Of a stretch of 64,000 nucleotides of DNA, positions 46,590 to 58,789 are shown one piece after another; position 1 is the stretch's first letter; every line of letters begins with the position of its first letter. The stretch covers positions 124,001 through 188,000 of the forward strand of contig JAVSML010020777.1 in NCBI GenBank assembly GCA_038503035.1, read 5' to 3'. The DNA comes from Crocodylus rhombifer (taxonomy: Eukaryota > Chordata > Crocodylia > Crocodylidae). Under the pieces are notes generated by a model, which saw nothing but the letters and a program-made list of their open reading frames with translations, had not been told where the DNA came from and did not search any database. The position numbers were made by a program, and so were the translations under genes.

Positions 46590-48058
46590 GCAATGCAACA
46601 AGGCCACATATTACCCACAAAAAGGAATGGCAAATTAAATCAGTAGCTCAGAAATATATTTTATCTTGATTTAAATATGAATAAGATCAAGCCATTAGCA
46701 CAAATATTTTAAAGGACTGAGTTCAGCTAACTTGGAACAATTTGAGCAAGAAGGTCAATATTTGTGGTTGACAAACTTTGGGCAAAAAAGAAGAAAGGGG
46801 ACACCTGGGAATTAAACATATACTACCAGTGTTTTATATTATTATCAACTCCTTGTGTTGTATATTAATACAGTGCCTAGTTGAATGACATCCTGGTTAG
46901 TGGCTTGGTCTTATAGGCACATCAGCAATACAAAAATATAAGATGATAATAAATAGGTAGGGCACCTTTTCTCATTTAAACTTAAAGACCTAATAATAAT
47001 ATAACCTGTTCTATTGTATCTGGTAACACAAGATGCTATCAGTCCACAAATACAAACAAAACAAAAGAGATCTGGTTGCAGCTTTTGATGCTGCAACCTT
47101 TTGCTTGAAGTACCACTTTCTTTCACTGTCTCCATCAGCCCTCACATAAGAAGATTTTCAAAGGCCTACATGGTTAGATTATTCTCTCCCATTGGCCTTC
47201 ATTAAGACCTAGGCACTTGCTTCTATATCACTCTTTATCGATCTCATGAACATTTCTAGATTCTGAGTGGACAGAATAAAAACATGATTCAAAACCCATT
47301 GATTCTGGAAAAATCTTCAGTGGGAACTAGATCTAGCCTGAACATCAAAATCAGAGGGCCTTGGACATATTTGTTTTGGATCTGACCTCCCCCACCCTCC
47401 CCAGCAAGGTTTTTGTAAACTTAGAATATAAAATGTAAAATCACTTGGATGTCACATACCATTAACTATTTAATCTGTGACATCTCAAGAAAGGCTTCAT
47501 CCTAATACCCAATATGAAGAAATCTCAAGTGAACTTCAAACTGATTGTTCATTTCAGATATCATGTTACAGGGGTCAGATTGTGAACTTGAACAGAACGG
47601 GGGGAATAATATCTACCTTCTAATTAGTTTAAACTGTTATATGGCAGAACAGATCATGAAAAATCAACTGTTCAAGTTGTTCTTTAAACATTAAAATAAT
47701 CTAGAAAAATTAACAAAGTGGGGAAAAACTCATTCACTGTTCCCTGCTCCTGCTTCTTTCCCTAAGATACCTTCTGCCAAGCAGCACTGCTGGTGTTTAG
47801 CTGTATCAGTCTGCTTCAGTTTGCCCGTCCTCTTCCTTAGTCATATGAATAATGGGGAAAATTAAGTTAAGTACAGGCACAGTTGAATCCCTGTGCTTTG
47901 TTGCTGTGTTTAGTCCTATTTCAGTTTAAATGTATTATTGTATACCTGGGGGACAGGGGGAGAATTAATATGCATGTTTTTCAGAATAATATTTTAGACT
48001 TTCTTCAGTGTTAAGTGATATAACAGAAGAAATGTATGGTGTATGAGAGTTAGCATTC
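46590..48058. other. AT-rich DNA without recognised feature
   Basis: No gene or transposon recognised. Confidence 0.4.
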
Positions 48059-48280
48059 ATGGCTCTCAGATCCAGCCAACAAAAACAGTTTATTTGGCTT
48101 ATGATACTCCTCCTCAATGTAGAACTGTTTTCCACATTCTCATTTGTTGAGCCATGGAGGAATAAAAATTACATAGTATTGGATGAAACGGTTTCTTCAG
48201 TGGAGATGCTAAAAGGTTCTGTCAATTTTGCCTGCTTTTCCTTTGAATTTGGTCCAGCAAAAGTAAAGATGGTTTTACAG
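48059..48280 (+). CDS. Speculative first exon of a small secreted protein (weakly type-2-cystatin-like)
   Basis: The open frame starting at 48059 begins with a classical signal-peptide-like segment: a polar, lysine-containing start, then FIWLMILLLNVELF at residues 11-24. A mature part with PWRNKNY and SVNFACFSF follows. At 48280 the frame reaches a codon for glutamine directly followed by GTAGTT, a plausible splice donor in phase 0, after exactly 74 codons. First exons of type-2 cystatin genes also code for a signal peptide plus about 50 residues and end in phase 0, commonly after glutamine; 'SVxFAxxxF' resembles their helix-1 region. Against it: about ten residues expected between FA and the exon end are missing, the cystatin-typical N-x-x-S-x-D segment is not seen, and I find no second exon with the QxVxG motif nearby. 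The ATG has a pyrimidine at -3. The frame without splicing runs to 48430 (123 codons). It may be chance or a decayed copy. Confidence 0.2.
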
Positions 48281-48430
48281 GTAGTTTTCAAACTGCAGAA
48301 CACTTCCATACCAGTATCTTTCTGTATCCTTTTAGTTTTTAACAGCTATTTTAAAAGACCCTCTGTTATTTTTAACGTACTATTTTTAACAGCTATCAAA
48401 AAGGCCCTCTATTATTTCAAGCTGGTGTGA

Positions 48431-51400
48431 TTACGCCTGGAGTCTTGTCAAAAGTCTTGGATTCTAGAGTTTTCATGTTTTGTTAGTTTTTTAATGTCTC
48501 TGTCCAAGTCCACCTTTGCTTTAATGACAAGGGAATCAAAACCAAGGATTAGTTTGCTTCCACCTCATTGTGCCATGAGACAGTCAATGTGAGTGGATGG
48601 GTAGGTTAATTGTGGATAAAGTTTATGCAGAGTTTAATTATAGACTAGATAGCAGTTTTTAGAATAGTGAGGATAGTGGTGACTCACATAAGCACTTGTG
48701 CACTCTCAGTGATGACTTAATGCAGTTGTATGGAGGTGTTAGCAAAAAGCTTAGTAAACCAAGAGTTCAAAGTAGGTTTGGGGTTTTGCTCAGTTCAGCA
48801 CTGCTCTTTGCTGTTGCAATACATGCAGAAGAAAGAGATGGATATGTAATTTACAATGAATGACTTGGCAAGGACTGTGGAGATTTTTGTCCTTGCAGCA
48901 TGAAAAGTGGCCCTCATTCTAGGATCTTCTGAGCATGTATGTGTTAACCAATTACTTTCCTGTCATCACAATGGCAGGGCATTGACAGTGTCCTCATCTG
49001 CTCTGCTTTTACTTATAGCACATCAGAGCGCGTTCTTTGTGTTTCTAGTTTTTGTGCCTTGTGGGAATTGTTGCAGGTAAGCAGGAATTTGAAGTGATGA
49101 CTTAGGGGAATCACTGAGTAAATGGTGTGTGAACACAGAGAACTAGATATCATGACTCAGAAGGCTCATTTAAGCCCTATTTTCCTTTTACTTTTGCCTA
49201 GTTCTTACTCCATTTTTGTAATTTTTTCCTCCTGTTCCCCTTTTCATTACTAGTTCCTGCTCTGGATTCTCAGAATAGATTTGGGGCAGCCAATAACTTC
49301 TTCGATGGGTTAAGTATATGGTGACAGGTGCTTAATGGGTTAAAAGGCATAACTGGGGTTCTCTCCCTCACTAACAGGTGTTAAGATACAGCTTAAGGTT
49401 CTATTTAGCCATATTTAGTTGTGTTAGCTGGTAGCTGACTTCTTGAGTAAAATCCTATTGGAATTACTGAATGAGGGCAAGAATAATAATTCTTAGACCT
49501 TCCTTTACTCACGTTCAAAAGCACAGATAAATCTCAATGCAGTGTTTCAGAATCTGACCTATTATGATTTAGACCTGTAAATGGAAAAAAAAGAAAAGGT
49601 AACACTGTATTTTCTGAAACCAGTAGTTACAGGACACAGGTATATTAATGTATTAATGTCTTGCATATTAACATATTCAATACCAGCAAAACCAGCATGT
49701 AAATAAGGGGATGCGCAAAGGATAAAGGCAACTTACAATTGTTAGGATGTTTGCCTCAAAAATGTTGTCAGTCCCTCATACAACATCTGCATGTTATTTT
49801 GCTTCCTTCTCTGCCACTTTACAGAATGCTGGACCAGTGAAGAACAGATAGCTCAGTTCATAAAACAGTGCTTCTGTAAACTATACGCAGTTGGGGAATG
49901 TGCTTCTGGTGGAATTGTTCCATGAAATGCAAGGGAAGGATTCATGAGTACATAAAATAACAGCCTAATCAAAGAAATAAACAAGAACAAGCCTGTAATC
50001 TTCACAAAATTGGGGGAAAAAAGTGCTTCTGATGGACTTGCTCCTACTGTTTTCTTTGTAGCTGATTCCAGAGCTCAGACCATCTGTTCCTTGTTGTAGG
50101 TTGTTAAGTGAAATGTGCTGCCAATACAAATAGCTCCGCTTGATGTTTGTTTGCATAAATTGTTTTGAAAGCTTCATGACGAATTTTAAGGATTACTTAC
50201 AGGGGTAGGACTCTGTGGAGGAGGAAATATAAATTTGATGATGCATGTTGGAATCCATTAATTTGTTTGGAATTTATTATAAAAGAGAACATCCTATGGA
50301 ATTGGTGAGGAAAAACAATTTCATCTCAAGCCCAGAAGGTCTTTAGGTTATGGTGGTGATATGCTAACTTGGCCAAGTCACAGGAAAAAGATAGCACCAC
50401 TAACTGTGATCAATCTGCTTTTGCATCTTTCTGAAGTTTAATTGCCTTTACTTACCCAACCAAGCTCTATTCAATATTTCAAAACCCACCGTATTTCAAA
50501 GCAGTAATAGCCATTTGTTTTCTGTCTGCCTTAGGAGTTCTAAAATCAGCTTATTTCAATCTGTTGGAAATTTGAGACTGCTATATGTGATTGTTGACCT
50601 TAAATTAATGACAAGGATAAGAAGCTAGGTGAATGGAGAAAGATAATACTTTATTGCTTATTGCATGCATTCAATAACTTGTAGAATGCCAACTGAAACC
50701 AAGGATTTTTTTTTGTGCTAGGCACTGTATAACTATCCAGAGGATGGGGAGAGGGGGGAATAGTTCCTACCTCAAATAATTTAAATAAACAAGATTTACA
50801 AAATGTTACAAGGGAAATAGAAATAAAGATAGGTGACGAGATTTGCCTTTGGTTATATGGAAGGTCAGTGCCAGGACTGACGCTAGAATTTAATCCAGTG
50901 CTTTACCCTTCAACCATGCCTCGTGAAAAATGAATGATTTGCAAGGAGTGCATAATACAGTTACTGCAGTGCTCTTTCTTTTTTCTCCACTGTATGCAGA
51001 TTTATCTATTTCATGCTGTACCATTGATTTAATTCTTGTAATTTCACTTCTATCCTGTTTGAGAGGGATAGAGAAGGTTTCACAAAATTAACAAAAGTCC
51101 ATGAGGTGCATTTCAACTCGTACCATCTAAAAAGACTGGGTTTCAAGTGTCCAGACATTCAGATGTTTCCCTCTTCTTGTCTTCCAGAATATGAAACTGT
51201 ACATTTCAGTGGGAAAAAAAAATCCAACACAATTGCTGCTCATCATTGCTTAGCAGTGGTAATTCTCTGGTTTTAAGTGAATTGACCTGGCTGCTTTCAT
51301 CTTCAGGTAATACAGCCCCAGTTTATAATTCAGACCAGGAGCTTATGGAGATTTAGAAAGAGGCCCAGAGCTTTGCTTTACTGTGCCAGTTAAAGCATTT

Positions 51401-52620
51401 ATACTGATGACAGTTAAATTGTTGAGAGCTCTGTTATTCATTTACATCACAGACACTAAGGTCCTCTGACGACCTACTGCAAATGTAAGCCAGATGTACC
51501 TAAACATATCTATTGTACATTTTACTTCATTTCAAACACTTCTCCTGACTTTCAACTCAAACCTTCTGTCTGTCTTGTCATGCTACAGTGTTTAATGATA
51601 TTTTATTGCATTAGTTCACAAAACCCTTGAGTTTTTCAGTTGTCCTAAGCTAATGGACTGGATCTGTACCCATTTGCTAATACAAGATCTTTTTTAGTAG
51701 GTAGCAGAGCTATTAAACATAAATCAGGGTTTCCGATAAAATATTAGGTTTCCACTGCATCTTACAAAAGAACCGTTTGCAGTTTTACCTGATTATTATA
51801 TTGTACAAGCTATAGTTAAGCTTGTTTGGGGATTTACTGTATTCCATACCTAGTCATTTCATACAAATCCATAATGATTATTTTGTGTGTTCCTTTCATT
51901 TAACTCATAAAAGAAACCGCAAAGTTTGCTAGCAGTAGGAACTGGAGCCACCTTCTACTACTTGCTTTGGAAGGATGTACCAGAAAGAGTGTTTAAAAAA
52001 AAAAAGAAAAAGATCAGTGGTTCTTTGCTGTCTGACACTGAAGCTGGTTAAATCATAGTGGAATGTCCTGCTTTTAGCAGGATAACCCAATTTCAAAAAA
52101 CTTGCTGCCAAGCTGTAATCAACTTTCTATTTAACAGCCTTGACATTTTTTGTGTGAAAAAATAGCCAAAATTATATTAAAATCAGGCAGACAAAGAGCT
52201 CAGCTATGCAGTAGTGAAAAAAATAGGGGTTTTGTCTTCCTCTCAGGCCATAAACAGACATCATCTCTGGAGTGGGATCAGGTGTGCCAGGATGTGTCCA
52301 GCAGCTGTGCTTCACTGTATTGGTGTCTGCAGTCACCAGAGCTGTTGTCCCACAGGGTCTGGCTCCTGCTGCTCCCAGTGCTTTAGGGGTCTGAGTCAGT
52401 GGGACGACAGCCCCAGGAGCCATTTACACTGAGTCAGAGCATGTTTGGGAGGACATGCATAGAGGTTCCTCTGCTTGCAAATATGTGCCCCAAGTTGGCC
52501 TAATATACAGGTAGCCTGATACACATGCTGTGGGATTCCCACACTGCATACTGCACAGCTGCTTCTGTGCCCTGGGAATTCCTATGCAGGGGAAATGATA
52601 TTGCCAACAATAAGTAAACA
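48431..52620. other. AT-rich DNA, mostly unannotated
   Basis: No firm gene. About 50830-50935 has a diverged SINE-like segment ('ctagaatttaatccagtgctttaccc') of MIR reverse-strand type (weak). At 52245 the sequence GGCCATAAACAGACATCA resembles a Harbinger-like left end, but no matching right end was found. The open frames at 52150-52432 lie behind it and are unrecognised. Confidence 0.4.
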
Positions 52621-52799
52621 TTTAAGGTGTTACAAACTGTGACTACCTTTGGTTAAGGCAACATTTTGGGCACTTGGAGCATGATAACGGACCCAAATGT
52701 CTATTTGCTTGTAACTTGTGCCACAATTCAAATTTGTCATACTCCAAGTGTCCAAAACATTGCCATGACCAAGGGTAGTTGCAGTTTGGGACACCTAAA
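52621..52799. mobile_element. Small foldback (inverted-repeat) element
   Basis: Arms 52621-52679 and 52742-52799 are inverted repeats of about 58 bp with roughly 80% identity by eye. Both hold AGGTGT...CAAACTG, ACTACC and a CACTTGGAG inner end, with a 62-base loop. Outer ends are TTTAAGGTGT and ACACCTAAA. Size and shape fit a hairpin MITE. Target duplication is unclear because the flanks are A/T. Confidence 0.7.
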
Positions 52800-52879
52800 T
52801 TTTTGCTTAAAAATGTTTATGGTGGCACATTGGCCACATCTGTTTGCACCCTCCATGAAAGCAAGATTAGGACCTTTTA

Positions 52880-53869
52880 GATCACATCCAGATGAGCGAG
52901 CACTTTTGAGATGCTGCCAGAGGCACACTAGGAATGAAAAAATGTTCCCTGTGCTGCATATTTGCAGTGTGAACTCTAATTTTTGATACTGGGAAATCCT
53001 AGTATCAAAAACAAAACAAAACAAAACCCGGGAAAAAAGCAGAGCAACATGCACTCCTAGAGCATGCACTGAAGCAACCAGACGCTGGGTCCTCCAAGGG
53101 GATACTGTGGCAACTGGCCAGAGTGTCTCTATGGCTGCCCCGTGCCCCTGCTGCTCTAGTACATTGCCTCAGCATGCTGGGCAAATAGGAGTAGGGAAAG
53201 GCTGCAGCGGTGTCTCAAACTGGCCCAGATAAGCAGGGATGTGGGGGTGGGGAGACTGCATAGGAGGGGTGGGTCCCCTGCCCACCCCCTGCATGGTACA
53301 CAGCCTTCCCCACTGCAGCAGCACCAGCCATCGGGGTGCTTATGGCCTGCTGTTAGCAGAGACCTGCGGCGGTGCAGTGCTGCCTCAGACCCAGCTGTTG
53401 CACATGACACTGGCCCAACCACTGGTGCATGCCCTTGGGCAGGACCAGACCGCTCTTGCTGTCACCTGGGCTCCTGGCACTCCATGCAGAAGCTGTGCAC
53501 CCTTGGGCCAGCCTGGGTCATGCCTCTATGTGTCCTGCACACTGTTGGGCTGGGCTGGCTCCATGGAGGCAGGACCTAGCCTAGACCTAAGGCGCATGTT
53601 TTTGAGACACTGAGGCAGCATTTTGGACCAGCAAGGGAAGTGGGCAGGCATTGAGACACTCTGACCTGGTGCCAGAGCATCTTCTTGGAGGACCCAGCCT
53701 CCGCTTACTTCAGGCCACCTTTTTTCAGCGTGTTTTTTGATACTGGGATTTGCATTGAAAATATGAAGCATGGGGAACTTTTTTTTTTGTTCCTAGTGTG
53801 CCTCTTGCAGTATCTCAGTCTGCTTTGAGATGCGGCGACAGGTACGTGCTTGCTCGTCTGGATGCACCC
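52880..53869. mobile_element. 990-bp foldback DNA transposon with TTA target duplication
   Basis: Long inverted arms run from 52880 to about 53215 and from about 53600 to 53869. Paired landmarks are CATCCAGATGAGCGAGCA with its inverted form TGCTCGTCTGGATG, GAGGCACACTAGGAA with TTCCTAGTGTGCCTC, and GCTGGGTCCTCCAAG with CTTGGAGGACCCAGC. The element is flanked by TTA at 52877-52879 and 53870-53872. This suggests the PIF/Harbinger superfamily; terminal bases (GGGTGCATCCA on the right) resemble the 7.3-kb and 29.9-kb elements. Open frames of 81-124 codons in the GC-rich core overlap in several phases and are not genes. Confidence 0.75.
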
Positions 53870-53872
53870 TTA

Positions 53873-54190
53873 GAGGCTAAAATAGATTATTTTGTGCAGG
53901 TACTCTGGCCGCTTTTCAGGAAAGCATGTGCTTTTTTCTCATTGAAGATTATGTGATTTCAGGCGTGTTTAAATATCCTGACTAGGGACAGATTTAAACA
54001 TGTTAGTAGGTATTTTCCTAAGTCAGAACCTAAAATACTATCTATACTATCAGGAGGATTATTTCTTGTAGGTGACAGACTTTGATCACAGTTAAACTGA
54101 TGTAGTGTGGAAAAACTAGTGTGGAAATCAGGTGGAGTTTTTGTAACTTACATCAGGAAGTTACAGGAAAATAGGATGGAAACAAGAAAG
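53873..54190. other. Short unannotated stretch
   Basis: AT-rich DNA with no recognised feature. Confidence 0.4.
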
Positions 54191-54360
54191 TGTTCCTATA
54201 TAGCCCATTAACCATAGTTGGGGCACTCACCTAGGAAGTGAGGGTTCAAATCCTTTTCTTCCCAATTCAGAGAGGACTTTGGAACCCACGGCATGGGAAC
54301 CCCACATTGCATGTGGACTGGATTATTGGCTATACTGGGTGAGGATCTCATTTTTAGGGG
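54190..54360 (+). repeat. tRNA-derived SINE fragment
   Basis: The sequence CATTAACCATAGTTGGGGCACTCACC resembles the 'tggttagggcactcacctgggatgtgg' head of a widespread reptile repeat with tRNA-like promoter boxes. GGGTTCAAATCC at about 54241-54252 fits an RNA polymerase III B box (GGTTCRANTCC). The following part (GGAACCCACG... to ATTGGCTATACTGGGTGAGG) matches the inverted second half of the same family. It is not an intact tRNA gene: no acceptor or anticodon arms fold convincingly. Confidence 0.55.
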
Positions 54361-57300
54361 CTGAGAAAATGTTTCTGAAATGCTTTGGTTTGGAATGAAA
54401 ATAAATCTTTAAAACTCAGTACTTTCATGAAACGTAATTCTTCTTTTTTAGCTTACCCTGCATATGACCACTTTTTGCAGGCTTAATTTATTCAAGAAAA
54501 GCTATCAGCATTGTAGTTCTGAAATAGCTATTTACTGTGGCTTAAATTGGAACAATCCCACCAAAAAAACCTGGCATATGACATTAAGAAAATACAATGG
54601 CCATTGTTTTTAAATTTGGTTATATGCTCTGTCTTGTAGATTAATGTAAACTTAATGAAGGAAATTCATATAATCAACTACATAGTGCATGGCCATGGAA
54701 TATAATGATATTGGTTTCTTTTATGCTTGGTGATGACACCAATATAACCTAAAAGAGCTTCCTCCACAGAAAAAGGTTATTTATTGTTTATTTCAGTTTA
54801 TTATAGATTATTATTTCAGATGCATGAGACCTCATCCTGTACGACCAAAGAAAGAGATGTGTCATAAAGTGTAGTATATTTGCTAATCAGTGGATACAAG
54901 TGGCTTATATTTCAACATTTCCTGAACCAGGAAACACATTTAGGCTTCACTAGTGATCATTTTAATGAGAATTTAACAGACAAAATAACTATGGGATACC
55001 CTCAGTTCATATGGGAACATTTCATGTGCTTTTTTAGTGGTTTGGTGTTCGCTGAATGATAAAACTAATAATGTGTATTTATGAAAATACCTTGAACTAT
55101 ATTCTTATCTCATTTCTAGAGTGCTTATGTCTCACTATAAAAACTTACTTGGGACCCACATCTTTGACTTGGGGATTTCCCGCTTCTAATGACCCCAACC
55201 CACCACTGGATGTCAGTGTTCCACAGGAATGCAACTGAGGGAACATTTATCTGGCAGTAAAAAAAAAGAAAAGAAAAGAGAAAAACAAAAACAAAAAAAT
55301 CTCAAGTCTTAAGGAAAGCAGTTTAGAAATGACAGTTTTGGGACTGTTTAAATCAGCCTTAATTATAATGCAAACCTCTGTGAAAAGATTGTGTTTACAA
55401 TAAAAGACATCTTACAGGACTTCCGTCCTCATATGCCAAAAAGAGTTGGATTTAGTTTCAGAAAAAACAAATGAACATTTTTCACTCATCTCCCCACAGT
55501 CTTGATATTTTGATACACTGCAAAGTAAGTGACTCCGTTTTTGTTTCTGACAGTTTTTCTTTTTCCAATAACCACAAAAATATTTTTTCAAATCAGTGAA
55601 AGCATGAGCATGTCACTAAATGATTGATTGCTTGCTGGGTGTTTTCAGTCTTTGATAATTAAGCTTAATTCAATGTCTCCGAATGGGACTGTGCCAGATC
55701 CAACCTACATATGAAAAATTGAAATCAGAAAATAAAATCCTTTTAAAAACCAAATGCTCCCATCTGTTGTGCCGTGCACAGGAAAACACAGCAGTACAGA
55801 GAAGATGCATAGGACTTGGAAATAATGAGAGAAAGGTAAGTGGTGAGTTTCACAGCAAGCTCCTCCCCATGAATTCTTACAAGCACCTCCATGTAAACCA
55901 CGCCTCATTAAAAATGGATTAATAAAATTAGGATTTCAGTGAGTAGGGACTGCAACATGTGAGCTGATGGGCCTTCATAGATCTTAGTTGGGGGGGTGGA
56001 GGGAAGGCTGGTGGGTAAGGATGGGGAAGTCATAGAGTATGTGTAATCTTTCCCTAGTGAACCAGGCAGATTTCCAAATGGAAATGCCCCAAAAGATATT
56101 GTATTTTAAACCACAGGGGGAAAAACTGTTTTAATTGTGTCCACCAGCTTCAATGCTGTTTTATCTCAGGGAAGCTAAATTGGATAAATTATCTTGTATT
56201 AAGAACATACATTTCTCATCTTTGGTAGTTATAATCTTAGAAATGTGAGCTGTCCCAATAGGGGATTATGATGATCTATGAAGGAATAAACATTGGCAAC
56301 AGAGTTTTGAATGCACATGCCATGTACATTAATTGGATACTTGCCAGAGTGGAGTGGTGGGAAAGAGGGAGCATGAAAAAGCAGTGGGGAAGCAAGAATG
56401 GCTGGTAGAAGACAAGAATTGGGAACTGATTTCCCCAAAGATCTTTAGTATTCTGAAGACATGCCCATGCACACAAAAAGCTTGATTCACCATTGTGTTA
56501 CTCCTGATGTAACTCCATTGATTTCAGCAAAGTCAGCTACACTGGAGTAACAGTGGTGAATTGTGCTTACAGACCCCTCCCGTTGAAAGCAGCATGTGTT
56601 CAGTTCTCAAAGCAGTCAATTAGTTGGAGCACTGTTTCCTCTCCCACAGGTTTTTCTACAGCATGCAGAGCATTTGGGCCTAACCAGCCACCTTTGTATG
56701 GGATCATATCATGGGGACAAACATTTTATGTGGAATAGCCATAGAATTTTTATTATTTTTTTTTAAGAGCCCTAGAGCCAAATCTGATCTAGAATGCAGA
56801 TCTGATAGTTGTTCAAAGTGACTGAAATAACCTCTCTAACTAATTTGAGTCGCATCTCCCCACTGCTCAAGGATAAGAAGTATGAGTTTTCAGTGGTGCT
56901 GAGGGCTCTGAGCTATAATGCAATTAATTTTTAGTGCTAGGTGATCAGCACCCCTGAAAAACCAGGCTATTAATCTTCAGGCTGCTTAAGCTGTTTACTT
57001 AAGAAAAACATCAACATTGTCCAGTCCAAAAAAAAGAAGTTGATCTCTTATCTAAAGTATCCTTCTCAGTGTTTGCCAGTTGTTTTAGATGCTGCCCTGT
57101 GTCCTACTGCTTGCCTGCTATTGCTGTATTCGCTAACAACAAATGTGTGGGGAATCTGATCAAGCGGTTCTGTATCTCCTCAGTCTATCCCTATGAACCA
57201 AGCTTTACCTAAATAGGTAAATAGTTCAGGTTTGTTTTGATCTAGTGGATTAAATCAAGTTGTGCAAATGTGACCCGTGATGTGACCAGTGGTCAAGGTG

Positions 57301-57572
57301 CTAGAGCATGCAAATAAAGTTGCTGTCAGATGATGCAGATTTGAATTGTGCTAGAGAAAAAGGCAAACTCTAAGAAACTTAAGACAGATATGAAGTTCCT
57401 AGACTTTACCTCTCTTAGGCTTCTGGGTGAAGTTTTAATGTGGAAGAAAAAGCAATGAGCAAAGAGCATAAAATTGAAGTGGGCTTATCCAACTGACACC
57501 TTAACAATTTAGATTGCTTAAATAGTTTCAGAATTGAATACAGCTGGGAAAACTTTCTGAAATAATATTCAG
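54361..57572. other. AT-rich DNA without recognised gene
   Basis: No firm gene or RNA gene. A poly-purine A/G run lies at about 55259-55300. A 'ctccattgatttcagcaaagtcagctacactggagtaac' repeat segment lies at about 56490-56565, the same type as at 25310. Open frames are short and unrecognised. Confidence 0.4.
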
Positions 57573-57755
57573 GGCCAGGTACATAAGTTACACTTACTGC
57601 ATGGTAAGGTGCTCTACAGCCATAACTGAACAGATGGTCAGGGCACATAGAATGCTGTAAAAATGGCAGATCCCTCTCTAAAATAACTTTGGATAGATGT
57701 GGTATCTGACTTCATTGCTGTAGGTTACTACACTGTAACAAACATCTGTACTGCA
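57573..57755. mobile_element. Possible diverged Harbinger-like MITE
   Basis: The left end GGCCAGGTACATAAGTTACA continuing CTTACTGCATGG is close to the Chompy-like left end. The right end near AACATCTGTACTGCATCC is only loosely similar to AATGTCTGTACCTAGCC. TTTAAAAATGGC-type internal sequence (GTAAAAATGGCAGA) is shared. No target duplication seen. Confidence 0.45.
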
Positions 57756-57954
57756 TCCTACTGTGACTCGCAGTAGGTTTTATTCTGCTGACATCCAATG
57801 GAGAATTGTGGCATCTGGTCAATCCCCCTCACAGGCAGCAGTGTAGCCTAGGCCAGACCTCCGGAGCCGGGCCAGGCTGCCCCTGGGATCTCAGTGACAT
57901 GATGTGGTGAAGCCCCTGTTTCTAACTTGCTCCATGCCCCCTCCCCCCCACCAG

Positions 57955-58730
57955 CTGTCTTGTTCCTTCTGGCCAATTATGAGCCACTGTCTGGTATTAT
58001 TACTCAGTATGCTGATTCCATCTTTCCCATCTGGGCATTTGTAAAAATTGCAGCTTTCCATTAAGTGCTGTGCTGTCTGCTGGACACTGCATTCACATGG
58101 GGCTGCCCAAGATGTTCATCTTGTACAGCGTTGTTTTGTAGTGTCTGTATCCAGATCTCAGTTTATTCAGCTTCTTTATCAAGGTTGTACTCAATGGGGC
58201 TTCTTTCTCCCCTTATCTAAATTTAGAGCAACACACAAGGCCACAGTACTTAGCCTGCCAAACTCTCCACAGGCCCAGAAACATGGCAATAGGAGAGTGG
58301 TTAGAATGTGTATTCTTATGTCACTTGATTTAATGCCCTAGAGGATAGGGACATCCTCTGTGTCTATGTATGTATGTAAGTTGTGGGCTATTATGAGTCT
58401 CTGTACATGGTTACATACGGTGTTGAGCTTTTTAGTGCGACAATTTCTGGACCATGCAGGAGCACACCAATGTTGTGCTGGCTAAACATCTTAAGGCAGC
58501 CACCCATGCGGGGTCCTGACTGCTGATCTTCTGAATGTGATGTTTATAGGTGAGGTAATGGTCTGTGAGCCTTTGGTAAGTTGGAATATAGTCATAGGAA
58601 GGATATAGTTGCCTACTCTGATATTCAGCATGCTCTTGGCTTGACAGTTGTCCATGTGGAAAACTAATGATACCAATTTATTGATGGTTCTTACTGACCT
58701 CATGTCTCTCAAACAACATCCCCAACCCCT
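57955..58730 (-). pseudogene. Relic of a second LINE family (Jockey/L2-like RT C-terminus)
   Basis: Reading the minus strand from about 58730 down, pieces in several frames follow the order of the C-terminal part of a Jockey-group or related non-LTR RT. First comes a 'K..VSL.FH..NCQAK..LNI' block, then PTYQRL and LTYKHHIQK (normally 'YLGV.LDRTLTY..H'). A decayed 'AALRCLASTT' stretch follows, then at about 58200-58100 'NKLRSGYRHYKTTLYKMNIL..P.CEC', and finally 'AQHLMESCNFYKCPDGKDGI' with NTRQWL near 57990. The last parts fit the 'LNRLRTG.GRC...L.KWG....P.CDCG...QT..H....CP' tail of that group. At least three frame changes and several stops make it inactive. It differs from CR1 in sequence and motif order. 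Assignment is by pattern memory, not by search. Confidence 0.55.
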
Positions 58731-58789
58731 ACTCCACTGGCCTAGAATGAAGGTGAGGCACCTGGCTCAGCCCCCCCTACTGCTGTTGA

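Noticed and set aside
54195..54260. tRNA gene with a B box
   Set aside because: The B-box match is good, but no acceptor stem or anticodon arm folds. The surrounding sequence matches a dispersed SINE family instead.
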